DNA of 64,000 nt from Microgenomates group bacterium GW2011_GWC1_46_15 (GCA_001002285.1 LCLX01000004.1:1-64000); one strand, 5' to 3'; counted from the first letter of the stretch, positions 16,468-25,830 are shown. Numbers and translations are program-made. The notes: generated by a model from the sequence alone, not told the origin.

Positions 16468-17415
16468 TTAAGTAAGTGACAACACCTGATTGTAGTTGTC
16501 TTTGTACCGTTTTTCAAATGCAGGTTTTGTAAACGAATGTGTGATCGTTCCATATTTTTCAACGGTGTATACGGCAGCAATAGATCCCATCTGCCCGCAC
16601 GTTTGAAGATCAAACGTGCGCAAGTAGCCAGCAACAAATCCTCCACGATACGCATCACCCGCGCCGGTTGGATCAATCACGGCCTTTGCCTTTGCCGGGG
16701 CAATTTTAATAGTTTTTCCATGTGACTCAACTCGTGAACCTTTGCTTCCCAGTGTTGTGATAACGATAGGAACCATTTTTAAAAGTTGCGCGCGCGAAAT
16801 GTTTAACCGTTTTTCCGTGAGCGCGATTTCGTAGTCGTTGCCGATAAATATTTCCGCGTGTGTGATACCATCGCGTAACTCATCAATCGGCAGTTCGCCG
16901 ATTTGAAACGCGGGATCGTATAAATACCGCATTTTTTTTGCAACACACTGTTTGACGTAAGAAGCAAGTGCTAGCGGAGTATTTGATGCAATGACAACAA
17001 AATTCGCTTTTGGTAATAAAAGTGTGTGGGCGTACTTCATAGCGCCAAGGTAAAACGAACCGATTTGATTGTCTTCCATGTCGGTTGTAACAAAGTAAGC
17101 GCCTGTATCGACATCTCGAAATGTGCGGATGCCAGAAGTATCTATTCCATTTTTCTTTAAAAAGGCCATATATTTTGTAAAATCTTTTCCTCCCGGGGCA
17201 ATCAAAATGGGATCAAGGCCAAGCAACTTTGTTGTATACGCAACATTCCCGCCCGTTCCACCAAACTGTTTTTTTAATGTGTTTACTAAAAAACCGAGAG
17301 AAAGCTGGTGGATTTTGTCCGGCATAATGCGGTCCACAAACTTGCCGGGGAAATTCATAATGTAATCGTATCCAAGAGTGCCCGTCACAATGGGAGAAAG
17401 TTTTGCGGTTGGCAT
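16468..17415 (-). CDS. PfkB-family kinase, possibly adenosine kinase
   Basis: The C-terminal PfkB signature IDPTGAGDAYRGGFVAGY (about residues 255-272) has the catalytic Asp in GAGD. FGGTGGNVAYTTKLLG is the N-terminal substrate-binding GG motif. 315 residues is the normal length. Its place upstream of ahcY suggests adenosine as substrate, since removal of adenosine pulls SAH hydrolysis forward; ribose or another sugar cannot be excluded. I chose ATG 17415 over an in-frame TTG at 17439, because TGT TATGAT (17430-17422) lies between them. Confidence 0.85.
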   Translation of the reverse strand: MPTAKLSPIVTGTLGYDYIMNFPGKFVDRIMPDKIHQLSLGFLVNTLKKQFGGTGGNVAYTTKLLGLDPILIAPGGKDFTKYMAFLKKNGIDTSGIRTFRDVDTGAYFVTTDMEDNQIGSFYLGAMKYAHTLLLPKANFVVIASNTPLALASYVKQCVAKKMRYLYDPAFQIGELPIDELRDGITHAEIFIGNDYEIALTEKRLNISRAQLLKMVPIVITTLGSKGSRVESHGKTIKIAPAKAKAVIDPTGAGDAYRGGFVAGYLRTFDLQTCGQMGSIAAVYTVEKYGTITHSFTKPAFEKRYKDNYNQVLSLT

Positions 17416-17421
17416 GGTGGC

Positions 17422-17430
17422 ATCATAACA
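17422..17430 (-). promoter_or_regulatory. Extended -10 promoter of the PfkB-ahcY-SHMT-like operon
   Basis: TGT TATGAT on the minus strand ends 6 nt before ATG 17415, predicting a leaderless first gene for this three-gene operon. Confidence 0.5.
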
Positions 17431-17453
17431 TACCAGCAAAGCAGAAAAATAGA

Positions 17454-18179
17454 CTACATCACCAGTGTAAAGAGGTAGACAAACAATACGCCAAACAACG
17501 TCATCAAAATTGTTTTAATAGACGAATCTTTGCTGTGTGCCTCCGGAAGAATGTCAGATGTTCCAAGGTATAACAGAAGGCCGGCAAAACTTCCAAGGTA
17601 AAGGAGCAAAAGTTGTTGTGGAAGATAAAAAAAGAGTGTCGAAACTGCTCCAACCAACGGCGCAGCGGCATCTAAAATAATAAATTTGAATGCCTTTTTT
17701 GATGAGTTTCCGTGCAACAGCATAAGTGAGCCCGTATTTAAACCATCAGAAAAATCGTGCGCGATCACGGCAAGTCCAACAAATACTCCAAGCGCGGGGG
17801 AAATCTGAAATCCTAGTCCAATCCCAACGCCGTCTAAAAAGGAGTGAAGTATTAACGCGACTGCGGATAACATACCAACGGTTGGGTGGCGGTGTTTTTC
17901 ATACGAACCTTCCTGCGCGTGGTGAATAAGGACGAGTTTTTCCAAAAGATGAAATACAAGAAATCCAATGACAAATGCGATCATTGGAATGCGGAAAGGC
18001 GTATTGGTTTTCTGCGCGAGATCAACCATTTCTGGAAAAAGATCAAACGCGACGACGGCAAGAATAACGCCGGCGGTAAATGCCAAAATCTTATGCAGTT
18101 TATCCTTATACCGGAGACTGATGAGTCCGCCAACAAGTGTTGATGCAAATGTGAGGAGTGCGAGCAAGAAAAACAACAT
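17454..18179 (-). CDS. ZIP-family metal transporter
   Basis: An inner-membrane divalent metal (zinc, iron or manganese) importer of 241 residues with about eight helices. The ZIP metal site is visible as HSFLDGVGIG in helix 4 and HDFSDGLNTG in helix 5. A His-containing loop (HHAQEGSYEKHRHP) lies before helix 4. An extended -10, TGA TACAAT (18194-18186), ends 6 nt before ATG, with no Shine-Dalgarno site. Confidence 0.93.
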   Translation of the reverse strand: MLFFLLALLTFASTLVGGLISLRYKDKLHKILAFTAGVILAVVAFDLFPEMVDLAQKTNTPFRIPMIAFVIGFLVFHLLEKLVLIHHAQEGSYEKHRHPTVGMLSAVALILHSFLDGVGIGLGFQISPALGVFVGLAVIAHDFSDGLNTGSLMLLHGNSSKKAFKFIILDAAAPLVGAVSTLFFYLPQQLLLLYLGSFAGLLLYLGTSDILPEAHSKDSSIKTILMTLFGVLFVYLFTLVM

Positions 18180-18185
18180 AAAAAG

Positions 18186-18194
18186 ATTGTATCA
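18186..18194 (-). promoter_or_regulatory. Extended -10 promoter of the ZIP transporter gene
   Basis: TGA TACAAT on the minus strand, 6 nt before ATG 18179. One of the clearest examples of the leaderless layout in this window. Confidence 0.55.
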
Positions 18195-18244
18195 TCATGC
18201 CACTTGCAAAAAAAGAATAGAGTGTGAAACAATGTGCGGTATTC

Positions 18245-18964
18245 ATGCGGGAACAACTAGAAAAAGAGTTACAAAAGTTAGCAAAACAGCGCGTACAATT
18301 TTCACGATTTTTTATTAGTGCGAATGATCATGCGCTGGGTGCAAACATGCGTTTTAATGGAGAACTCCCCTGCCCTCTCCCGGAGACGTATGACGAAGAT
18401 ACTCGGGAAGAACATGATGTTTGGGCGTGTGGTATGTACTCTATATTCACCATTTTGCGGTACTTTAGGCTTCCGGTAACACTTTCCGAAGTGATGGAGC
18501 GCACAAAAGAATATGGTGCTGACCACGAGGGAACTCCGGAGCATACGACGATTGATACATATGCCCATTTTGGTATAACAGCGGTTCCTGTTCGTGTTTC
18601 TTCAATTCAAGAAATCAAAGCGTACACAGATCAGGGATGCGTATTTGTCGCAAACGTCATTGCATTATGGGAAAACCAGATCGCGGATGGAACTCAGTTG
18701 GGCGATGGACATTGGTTACCGATTTTTGCCGGTGATAAATACAATAATCTTCTTGTGGGCGATCCAAGTTATCGTTCACCTATGCATAAGGGTCCTACTT
18801 TTGGAGCGCGTGTTCTTACGGAAAAGGCGTATTGGAAAATTGCATATGAATTTAATGGCGCGGTGCATCAAGCGGAGCACAGCGTTCTTCCTGGTGCGGA
18901 GTGGTATGGCATGGAAGGCATTGCAGTATATCCTCCACACATGAAACCGTATGTTATAAAATGA
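18245..18964 (+). CDS. C39-like cysteine peptidase domain protein
   Basis: The 239-residue protein fits the peptidase C39-like (papain-like) fold. The nucleophile Cys is in VWACGMYSIFTILRYF, the catalytic His in GDGHWLPIFAG, and the Asp in LLVGDPSY. There is no signal peptide or ABC transporter domain, so it is likely cytosolic and not a bacteriocin-export peptidase. ATG 18245 was preferred over GTG 18224, which has no ribosome site. The next gene starts 6 nt after its TGA stop, suggesting an operon with the MGMT-like protein. Confidence 0.7.
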   Translation: MREQLEKELQKLAKQRVQFSRFFISANDHALGANMRFNGELPCPLPETYDEDTREEHDVWACGMYSIFTILRYFRLPVTLSEVMERTKEYGADHEGTPEHTTIDTYAHFGITAVPVRVSSIQEIKAYTDQGCVFVANVIALWENQIADGTQLGDGHWLPIFAGDKYNNLLVGDPSYRSPMHKGPTFGARVLTEKAYWKIAYEFNGAVHQAEHSVLPGAEWYGMEGIAVYPPHMKPYVIK

Positions 18965-18970
18965 ACAAAT

Positions 18971-19288
18971 ATGATTGATTCCGTGCTTTCATCCGATATC
19001 TATACTATTGTTTCCTCCATTCCCAAAGGAAAAGTATTGAGTTATGCCGATGTTGCACGGTTATCTGGAAAGTGTGGACCGCGGCAAGTGGGGCGCATTC
19101 TTCATCACAATCAGGATAACTCAAAAGTTCCATGCCATCGAGTGGTTCACGAAGACGGAACATTGGCTCCAGCGTTTGCATTTGGCGGCGAAGATGCGCA
19201 GAAGAAAAAATTACAGCATGAAGGTGTGCCTTTTCGTGGTGCGCGTGTACATATGCAGAAATCACGGTGGAAAACATCGTTTTCATAA
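18971..19288 (+). CDS. MGMT-family DNA-alkylation repair protein, C-terminal domain only
   Basis: 105 residues corresponding to the DNA-binding and active-site domain of O6-alkylguanine-DNA alkyltransferase. PCHRVV retains the acceptor Cys, so suicidal alkyl transfer is possible; in alkyltransferase-like (ATL) proteins that Cys is replaced. The helix-turn-helix region with the Arg finger appears as GPRQVGRILHHN. The N-terminal ribonuclease-like domain of full Ogt/Ada is missing, as in the smaller YbaZ-type members. Confidence 0.9.
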   Translation: MIDSVLSSDIYTIVSSIPKGKVLSYADVARLSGKCGPRQVGRILHHNQDNSKVPCHRVVHEDGTLAPAFAFGGEDAQKKKLQHEGVPFRGARVHMQKSRWKTSFS

Positions 19289-19358
19289 TGTTCACACATC
19301 AAAAAACGCATTCTCCTCTTTTCAAACTCATGCGTGTGGTGCATACTAACGCCTACCT

Positions 19359-20033
19359 ATGAAGTTCCGCGCGCTCGTCGTTGATGACCAGCCGCATATT
19401 GTTTCATTTCTCCGCCCCATACTGGAACGCGAGAAGTACACGGTCGTGCACGCAGCTACTGTTTTTCAAGGAGAAAAGAAACTCCGTTCTGGCCACTACC
19501 ACGTTGTTATTCTTGACCGCAACTTACCAGATGGTGATGGGTTGGGTCTTTTGCCGCTTATTGCCGAGACTTCTCAGGAAACAAAAACGATTGTGTTGAG
19601 CCAGCACGGTGCGGTAGAGCATCGTGTTGAGGGATTAGACAAAGGCGCGGACGAGTATATTCCCAAACCGTTTTCCGTTGAAGAGTTTGTCGCGCGCCTG
19701 CACGCGGTTACCCGCAGGAATATCATTAAAAATGATGACATCGTACGGTTTGGAGGCGTTACGATCTATCAGAACAAACACGCGATTCAATGGCGGTCGG
19801 TGCGGAGACGGCTTCCGCCGCTCTCATTCAAGTTATTTCTTTTATTTTTACGGAATAAAAACATTGCACTTACCCGCGAACAAATTGCAGTCAAAGTGTG
19901 GCCGCTTGATAAATACCCCACGAGTGCAAGCATTGATGTTAGCGTGCGGCGGTTGCGTAAGGACTTAGATGGTTTCCCATTCAAAATTATTACGGAGCAC
20001 TATGTTGGGTATCGGTTTGTGGATAAAACGTAA
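19359..20033 (+). CDS. OmpR-family response regulator
   Basis: Receiver domain 1-120: acidic pair DD at residues 9-10, phospho-acceptor Asp in VVILDRNLPDGDG (about residue 53), Thr/Ser switch IVLSQH, and Lys in YIPKPFS. A winged-helix DNA-binding domain follows (about 130-224; SIDVSVRRLRKDL). No histidine kinase is adjacent, so it is an orphan here. The downstream glycosyltransferase gene starts inside its last codons, suggesting joint expression. Confidence 0.92.
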   Translation: MKFRALVVDDQPHIVSFLRPILEREKYTVVHAATVFQGEKKLRSGHYHVVILDRNLPDGDGLGLLPLIAETSQETKTIVLSQHGAVEHRVEGLDKGADEYIPKPFSVEEFVARLHAVTRRNIIKNDDIVRFGGVTIYQNKHAIQWRSVRRRLPPLSFKLFLLFLRNKNIALTREQIAVKVWPLDKYPTSASIDVSVRRLRKDLDGFPFKIITEHYVGYRFVDKT

Positions 20034-21270
20034 AAACATTAAACGGTTAGTGCCCGAGTTTTTTGTTGATGTGTGGGCCTCCCGGTTTTTCCGTACTCTA
20101 TTTTTTATTGCTGGACTCAGCCATTTTATTGGGGTATTTGTTCCAGAAACCGGTTTTGACGCAGTGTGGTATCACTTGCCTATCACGCAGGTATTATTAA
20201 ACCGCGGATGGGACAGATTTATTCCAGAACTCTATCAATCTGCAATGCCACATTTGGGATCGTTAGTATTTACATTGCCCTACGCGATGTTTGGAATAGT
20301 TGGTGTTAAATTTTTTACGTATCTTCTTGCTTGGTTGATGATTGTATTGATGTACCGTATTGCAAAACCACTGGTTGGAATACGCTATGCGTTGTTTGGA
20401 TGTCTGATCTTTTTTACGTTTCACACGGTTGGGTGGCAGGCATCGTCAGCATATGTTGATAGTTTGCGTACGGTGTTTGAGTTAGCCGCGGTAAGTTTGA
20501 TCATGGAAAACAAACGTGTTTCTCCCGTGTCTGCGGGAATTTTTCTTGGATTGGCGCTTTCAACAAAACTACTCGCATTTCTCGCGCTTCCCGCGTTTTT
20601 TCTGTTTACGGTTCTACGGAAACATATGCGATTTGCGGTCATCATGTGTGCGATTGCAGTTTTAACGGTTACCCCGTGGCTCGTGCAAAGTTATATATGG
20701 ACAGGAAATCCAATCTATCCGCTTTTTCAATCGTCTTTGGGAATAGATCAGGTGACACATCTTGGATACGGAACTGTGTTGAGTTGGCTGACACACCAGA
20801 TTTTAATGATTCCGCTTCTGCCAATTGTTATGAGTGTGCAGTGGGGTGACTGGACGTCGCCGATATTTATAGTAGGAGCTCTTTCTGCGATATATGTCAA
20901 AAAAGAAGTGTGGAAAAAACACCGCGATCTATTGGCATTTGTTTTCGTTTTCATGATTTCTTGGCTTTTGTTCCCTCCGCTTTCCGTGCGATACGCACTC
21001 ACAGGGTTTGTAATGGCGATCGTTGTGTGTTTGCTTGTATTCAAGAATCTTCCGCAAAAGTTTCACACACTCCGCCACATTTTTATTGTGATCTGTTGGC
21101 TTGGCATCGCATTTAACTTGGTGTACCGATTTGGCGCGAACGTCAAACAACTCGAACTCTTAACAGGAGAAATTTCCCATCAAACATATCTCGATCAGCG
21201 CAGCCAAGGAGTTGCGAAAGGCCCGATGGAAAAATGGTACTCAGGATATTGGGCAAGATATGGAAAATAG
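20002..21270 (+). CDS. Multi-spanning membrane glycosyltransferase-like protein (GT39/ArnT-like topology)
   Basis: 422 residues with about ten membrane helices. The first loop has ETGFDAVWYHLPITQVLL, matching the acidic/His loop of dolichyl- or undecaprenyl-phosphate-sugar dependent GT-C glycosyltransferases. Substrate is unknown; it would transfer sugar outside the membrane. ATG 20002 was chosen over 19969 because CGGAG lies just upstream. The gene overlaps the response-regulator end by 32 nt, so translation is probably coupled. Confidence 0.72.
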   Translation: MLGIGLWIKRKNIKRLVPEFFVDVWASRFFRTLFFIAGLSHFIGVFVPETGFDAVWYHLPITQVLLNRGWDRFIPELYQSAMPHLGSLVFTLPYAMFGIVGVKFFTYLLAWLMIVLMYRIAKPLVGIRYALFGCLIFFTFHTVGWQASSAYVDSLRTVFELAAVSLIMENKRVSPVSAGIFLGLALSTKLLAFLALPAFFLFTVLRKHMRFAVIMCAIAVLTVTPWLVQSYIWTGNPIYPLFQSSLGIDQVTHLGYGTVLSWLTHQILMIPLLPIVMSVQWGDWTSPIFIVGALSAIYVKKEVWKKHRDLLAFVFVFMISWLLFPPLSVRYALTGFVMAIVVCLLVFKNLPQKFHTLRHIFIVICWLGIAFNLVYRFGANVKQLELLTGEISHQTYLDQRSQGVAKGPMEKWYSGYWARYGK

Positions 21271-21292
21271 TTTCCTTTTTTCAAAGGGGGGT

Positions 21293-21320
21293 TTGCACGC
21301 GCGGAGGCCTGTGCTATAGT
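21293..21320 (+). promoter_or_regulatory. Promoter with -35 and extended -10 before the coiled-coil gene
   Basis: TTGCAC (21293-21298), 16 nt spacer, then TGC TATAGT (21312-21320). The ATG at 21328 is only 7 nt beyond, which places the start site at or next to the start codon. Confidence 0.65.
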
Positions 21321-21327
21321 CGGACAC

Positions 21328-21768
21328 ATGGATACCACACAAACGCTTTCTTCTGCTCCCGTACAAGAATCTCAACATGATGTCGCAACGCTCCAAGCCC
21401 TGATTGAACGCCAAATTGAACGGCTCGATGCTGTCCGGCAGCAAATCCGGACGCATACAGACAGCATGAAGAGTATTTTTGAGAACGACACCGAGTTGGC
21501 AGAAAATGAAACGCAAGTGCAGGAAGTTTCAAAAAAATCCAAAGCACGCAAAAAAACATTGACCGAAGCTCCCGAGTTCCGTGAACTACGCGCAAAATCA
21601 GCAGAGCTCAAGGATGAAGTTAAAGAACTTCAAGAATCGTTGAACTCCTATCTTCTCACCTACTATCAGCAAACCGGCGTTAAAACAGTGGATTTGGGCG
21701 CCGGCGGACAGCGAGAGTTTAAAGTGATTGCAAAACTCCTGCCAAAGAAAGGGGATAAAGAAGAATGA
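21328..21768 (+). CDS. Unknown coiled-coil protein, 146 aa
   Basis: Residues 20-120 form a long, charged, heptad-like helical region and the C-terminal 25 residues are basic. No known domain. Its TGA overlaps the start of the DUF1599 gene in ATGA, so the pair form a coupled operon. The mRNA is probably leaderless. The partner suggests a link to nucleotide or nucleic-acid metabolism, but this is only inference from position. Confidence 0.65.
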   Translation: MDTTQTLSSAPVQESQHDVATLQALIERQIERLDAVRQQIRTHTDSMKSIFENDTELAENETQVQEVSKKSKARKKTLTEAPEFRELRAKSAELKDEVKELQESLNSYLLTYYQQTGVKTVDLGAGGQREFKVIAKLLPKKGDKEE

Positions 21769-22058
21769 CAACACCACAGTACCTTGATGACGCGTTTGAA
21801 AAAGAGTGCGAAGAACTCTTAAAAGTTTTTCTAAAAAAACATAAAGACTACGGTAAGGGAAATATTTTGGAAATTGGTGAGCTTGGAATCTCGTTCCGCA
21901 TTGCAGAAAAGGTGAGTCGGTTAAAGAACTTGTTGGCAAAAACAGGCAAGCCAGAGAATGAATCACTTGACGATACGTGGACCGATATCGCGGTGTACGC
22001 GGTGATCGCAAAATTATTCAGAAAAAAGCAGTTTCAGGACTTGGAAGTGAGAGGATAG
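21765..22058 (+). CDS. DUF1599 (nucleotide-modification-associated domain 1) protein
   Basis: 97 residues. KKHKDYGKGN, EIGELGISFRIAEKVSRLKNLL and the terminal DDTWTDIAVYAVIAKL pattern match DUF1599, an all-helical family with MazG-like acidic residues that is found with phage nucleotide modification genes. Metal-dependent nucleotide pyrophosphohydrolase activity is a reasonable guess but unproven. Translation is coupled to the upstream coiled-coil gene. Confidence 0.7.
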   Translation: MTTPQYLDDAFEKECEELLKVFLKKHKDYGKGNILEIGELGISFRIAEKVSRLKNLLAKTGKPENESLDDTWTDIAVYAVIAKLFRKKQFQDLEVRG

Positions 22059-22122
22059 ATTTTTGTTGATCAGTAAGATTTTTTGATATACACTCTTCTT
22101 AAGCCTTTAAAAGGAGAGCGAG

Positions 22123-22428
22123 ATGGGAGTAGGATCAGAATTCATTGAAGGTCTTATCCACACAAGATCAGCGCTTTTTCTGGCGAGGCTTGCAGAAAAA
22201 GTAACTCGTCAAAAAGAAAAAAAAGCATCGTTGATTGTAGATCAGTTGATTAATGATTTAAAAAGTAGTAGTTATTTCAACGGATTGGATAATAACTTAA
22301 GAAGAGATATTTTTATTAGGGCGATTGAACGATACAGAGAAGAGTATCATACTCTAGACTTTATACCTTGGGAGTCGGAATCATCTCCAGAATACCAAAG
22401 GGCAATGACAATGCTCTTAGGGCACTAG
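22123..22428 (+). CDS. Unknown 101-aa helical protein
   Basis: Predicted entirely helical and charged; no known family. It has an AAAGGAGAG ribosome site before ATG 22123 and an upstream TATACA box, like the other small orphan genes of this window. It stops exactly at the boundary of secA on the opposite strand (22428/22429). Confidence 0.55.
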   Translation: MGVGSEFIEGLIHTRSALFLARLAEKVTRQKEKKASLIVDQLINDLKSSSYFNGLDNNLRRDIFIRAIERYREEYHTLDFIPWESESSPEYQRAMTMLLGH

Positions 22429-25209
22429 TTATGCATTTCTCCCATGACACTTTTTATATTTTTTCCCGCTTCCGCACGGGCACGGATCATTCCGTCCAAT
22501 TTTCATGTGCGCAACGCCAGGTTTGGCAACACTTCCGCCTTTTGCCTTTGACATCGCCGCGGCTAAGTCAGACAACGAGCCCTTCGTAGACGCCGGCGCT
22601 TTCAGTCCCTGTTCGGCTTTTTGTGCTTCTTGCGCGATAGAGCCCGCAAATACCTCTTCTTTTACCTCAACCGCCTGCTGAAGCGGCTGATTGGCGGCTG
22701 CCCGCTGTTCCGGTGAAACGTTCAATGGTTGGATGCGGAAAACCCGGTGGGCAACTGCATCGTCAATACGACCCATCAAGGCCTCAAACATCTCAAACGC
22801 CTCCTTTTTATACGCCGACAACACCGTTTGTTTGTCACCGCGTAGCCAAATACCTTCGCGCAGGGTATCCATATTATCCAAGTGATCCATCCAGTGCTCG
22901 TCAATCGTGGTGAGCATGACGTACCGTTCCATGTCGCGGGCAACCTGGTCGCCAAACTCTTTTTCGCGTTGAGCGTAAATATCACGCGCAATGTTCTGCA
23001 GGAAAGTAATGATAGCATCGGCCTCTTTTTGCTCTTTCAACTGCCCACGCAACTGTTGCTGAGAAGCGTCGTCAAACGGGATGATGCTGATAAACTCTTT
23101 GACGATCGCGTCGTACTCTTCCTGCGTGAACTGATCGGGCGCGCGCATCGTGACAAGGGAAGTAACCGCGTCGTTGACCGCGTTCAAAATATCAACGCGC
23201 AAATCTTTTTCACCATGCAGAATTTTATTACGCAAGCTATACACGACCTCGCGCTGTTTGTTCATGACGTCGTCGAACTCAACCAACCGTTTGCGCTGAT
23301 CAAAAAAGAATCCTTCGACTTTAATCTGCGCCTGCTCGATGGCCTTGCTAATCATTTGGTGTTCGATCGGCTGGTTTTCTTCAATCTGCAAAAAGTTCAT
23401 CATTTTACCGATTTGCTCGCCGCCAAACAAACGCATGATTTCGTCTTCAAGCGATACAAAAAAGCTGGAGGAACCGGGGTCACCCTGACGACCCGCACGA
23501 CCACGAAGTTGATTATCAATACGGCGGGACTCGTGTCGTTCGGTGCCAATAATATGCAACCCGCCTTGCTGTATAACAGCCTCATGTTGCTTTTCCCAGT
23601 TTTTTATTGCTTTGGTGAGTGCCGTTTTGTTTGGGAAGTCTCCCTCTTCCGGCCGTGCTCCACCGAGCACGATGTCAACGCCGCGCCCCGCGATATTTGT
23701 GGCAACCGTCACCGCTCCCGGTCGGCCGGCGTCAGCGATAATGAACGCTTCTTTTTCATGATTTTTCGCGTTCAATATTTGATGTGGAATCTTTTTACGT
23801 GACAAAAACTCAGCGATAATTTCATTGTTCTGAATTGATCGTGTACCAATCAGCACGGGCTGTTTGCGCGCGTGCATTTCCTCAACCTCTTTTACAATCG
23901 CGCCGTACTTTGCGCGCGTGGTTTTGTAAATCACATCGGCGCGATCTTTGCGGACAACCGGCAGGTGGGTTGGCATCACCAAAACATCCATGCGGTAGAT
24001 TTTTTTAAACTCCTCCGTTTCGGTGGCGGCAGTTCCGGTCATGCCAGCGAGTTTTTTGTACAACCGGAAGTAGTTCTGCAGAGAAATAGTCGCGAGTGTG
24101 CGGGACTCTTGCTGAATTTTTGCGTCTTCTTTTGCCTCAATAGCTTGATGAAGCCCATCACTGTACCGGCGTCCGTACATAAGCCGGCCGGTGTGCTCAT
24201 CCACAATAATGACTTCCCCATCGCGCACAATGTAGTCTTTGTCGCGGTGGAACAATGTTTTTGCTTTGAGCGCTTGTTCAACATGGTGGATGGTGTCAAA
24301 ACTTTCTTCGTACAGATTCTTGACGCCGAGCTTCATTTCAATACGTTTAATGCCGAGATCGGTAAGTGTGGCGGTTTTGAGTTTTTCATCCAACGTATAG
24401 TCAGCATCTTTCGTGAGTGACTCAACCATTTTTGCAAAGTCATAGTATTTTTTTGTTGGCTCGGTATCGGGTGCGGAGATAATAAGTGGTGTGCGCGCTT
24501 CATCAATTAAAATGGAGTCTGCTTCGTCTACGATGGCAAAGTGATGCCCTCGCTGAACCTGATCTTCCATCCGCTGAACCATGTTGTCGCGCAGGTAGTC
24601 AAACCCAAACTCGTTGTTGGTGCCGTAGGTAATATCAGCGCTGTAGCCTTCTGCACGCGAAACGGGCTTAAAGTGTTCGAGGCGGTTGTCTCCGCGTTTT
24701 TCGCTGTGGTGGATGGAGTCGTAAAATGCGGCATGTTCGTGTGTAATAACGCCTACAGAAACATGAAGAAGTTCGAAGATTGGGCCCATCCACCCCGCGC
24801 CAAGCTGAGCAAGGTAGTCGTTCACAGTAACTAAATGCGCGCCTTTACCAGATAATGCGTTGAGATAAAGCGCCAGTGTTGCCGAAAGCGTTTTTCCTTC
24901 ACCCGTCTTTTGTTCCGCGACCTTACCCTCGTGGAACGCAATACCGGCCATGAGCTGAACGTCGTAGTGGCGCAGACCAAGCGTGCGCCGGGAAGCCTCA
25001 CGGACAACCGCAAATGTCTCAGGAAGCAAGACGTCAAGTGTTTCGCCATCCTCCAACCGTTTTTTAAACTCCGCGGTTTTGGCGGTCAACTTGGTGTCAG
25101 AAAGTTTTTTGAACTCCGGTTCCAGCGCATTGATCTTCTCGACAATGGTTTGGTACCGTTTGATTGTTTTTGTGTTCTCGTCAAAGAGTTTGGTAAGAAA
25201 CTTGAACAT
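22429..25209 (-). CDS. secA: Preprotein translocase ATPase SecA
   Basis: Motor of Sec-dependent protein export. Walker A is QKTGEGKT (about residue 100), the DEAD-like box is VDEADSILIDEART, motif VI is QLRGRAGRQGDPGSS, and the C-terminal zinc-binding tail is DPCPCGSGKKYKKCHG. The 926 residues include the helical scaffold and wing. A promoter TGG TACAAT (25226-25218) ends 8 nt before ATG with no Shine-Dalgarno site, so the mRNA is probably leaderless. Confidence 0.98.
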   Translation of the reverse strand: MFKFLTKLFDENTKTIKRYQTIVEKINALEPEFKKLSDTKLTAKTAEFKKRLEDGETLDVLLPETFAVVREASRRTLGLRHYDVQLMAGIAFHEGKVAEQKTGEGKTLSATLALYLNALSGKGAHLVTVNDYLAQLGAGWMGPIFELLHVSVGVITHEHAAFYDSIHHSEKRGDNRLEHFKPVSRAEGYSADITYGTNNEFGFDYLRDNMVQRMEDQVQRGHHFAIVDEADSILIDEARTPLIISAPDTEPTKKYYDFAKMVESLTKDADYTLDEKLKTATLTDLGIKRIEMKLGVKNLYEESFDTIHHVEQALKAKTLFHRDKDYIVRDGEVIIVDEHTGRLMYGRRYSDGLHQAIEAKEDAKIQQESRTLATISLQNYFRLYKKLAGMTGTAATETEEFKKIYRMDVLVMPTHLPVVRKDRADVIYKTTRAKYGAIVKEVEEMHARKQPVLIGTRSIQNNEIIAEFLSRKKIPHQILNAKNHEKEAFIIADAGRPGAVTVATNIAGRGVDIVLGGARPEEGDFPNKTALTKAIKNWEKQHEAVIQQGGLHIIGTERHESRRIDNQLRGRAGRQGDPGSSSFFVSLEDEIMRLFGGEQIGKMMNFLQIEENQPIEHQMISKAIEQAQIKVEGFFFDQRKRLVEFDDVMNKQREVVYSLRNKILHGEKDLRVDILNAVNDAVTSLVTMRAPDQFTQEEYDAIVKEFISIIPFDDASQQQLRGQLKEQKEADAIITFLQNIARDIYAQREKEFGDQVARDMERYVMLTTIDEHWMDHLDNMDTLREGIWLRGDKQTVLSAYKKEAFEMFEALMGRIDDAVAHRVFRIQPLNVSPEQRAAANQPLQQAVEVKEEVFAGSIAQEAQKAEQGLKAPASTKGSLSDLAAAMSKAKGGSVAKPGVAHMKIGRNDPCPCGSGKKYKKCHGRNA

Positions 25210-25217
25210 AGCAGATT

Positions 25218-25226
25218 ATTGTACCA
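25218..25226 (-). promoter_or_regulatory. Extended -10 promoter of secA
   Basis: TGG TACAAT on the minus strand, 8 nt before the secA ATG; no matching -35 is clear. Confidence 0.55.
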
Positions 25227-25351
25227 TGACCTCTGGAGAAAGTGTGTATTTTTGAAGAATAAGCGCTGATATCATAGGAAGTTTGACTGTGTTTTTTGAC
25301 GGTGTATAATCGGCTGATAGATCAAATTATTTAGTGTCCCAAGGAGGGAGT

Positions 25352-25792
25352 ATGACGATAGAAATGGGTCTTAAGAAGGTTGGTTATACCGATGCAGGTA
25401 TTCTTAAAGAAGCAAGGAGTAGAGATGGATACTTGTCGGAAGGAGCGATTACAGGAAAGGTTAAAGCATTACAAGACCTTCTTGGTGCGTTTGGGATTAT
25501 GATGCTAGAGACGGAGGAAAAAGAAGGAAGACCCACTATTGCTGATATTCAGGAATTTATGCAGATATTACAGGAAGTCATTAGGGGCACAGAATTTGAA
25601 AACGCAACAATTAGTCCAAGTCGTCTTGCGAGAGATGCGGGAAGAGGATTATATGCTCTTAGAAAAACAAAACCAATACGTGTTTCGTTTATGCAGAAAT
25701 CTAATCCTTCTAAACAGATAAACTTTGTTTTTTCTGGACGTTTTTTGGATAGAACCGGATCTCGATGTGTCATTTATGTTATGCAAGAGTAG
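25352..25792 (+). CDS. Unknown 146-aa protein
   Basis: No family recognised. ATG 25352 lies behind AAGGAGG, so the in-frame GTG at 25334 is rejected. A -10 box TATAAT is upstream near 25305. The sequence is mixed helical, with a basic centre (RLARDAGRGLYALRKTKP) and a C-terminal beta-like segment (NFVFSGRF, CVIYVMQE). Its A/T-rich codons differ from secA and serS on either side. Confidence 0.55.
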   Translation: MTIEMGLKKVGYTDAGILKEARSRDGYLSEGAITGKVKALQDLLGAFGIMMLETEEKEGRPTIADIQEFMQILQEVIRGTEFENATISPSRLARDAGRGLYALRKTKPIRVSFMQKSNPSKQINFVFSGRFLDRTGSRCVIYVMQE

Positions 25793-25830
25793 AGATATTA
25801 TTACGCGATATATGGGGATTTAGGAGGGTT

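Noticed and set aside
22882..23802. 306-codon frame antisense to secA
   Set aside because: It is fully inside secA in the complementary frame and shows no independent signals.
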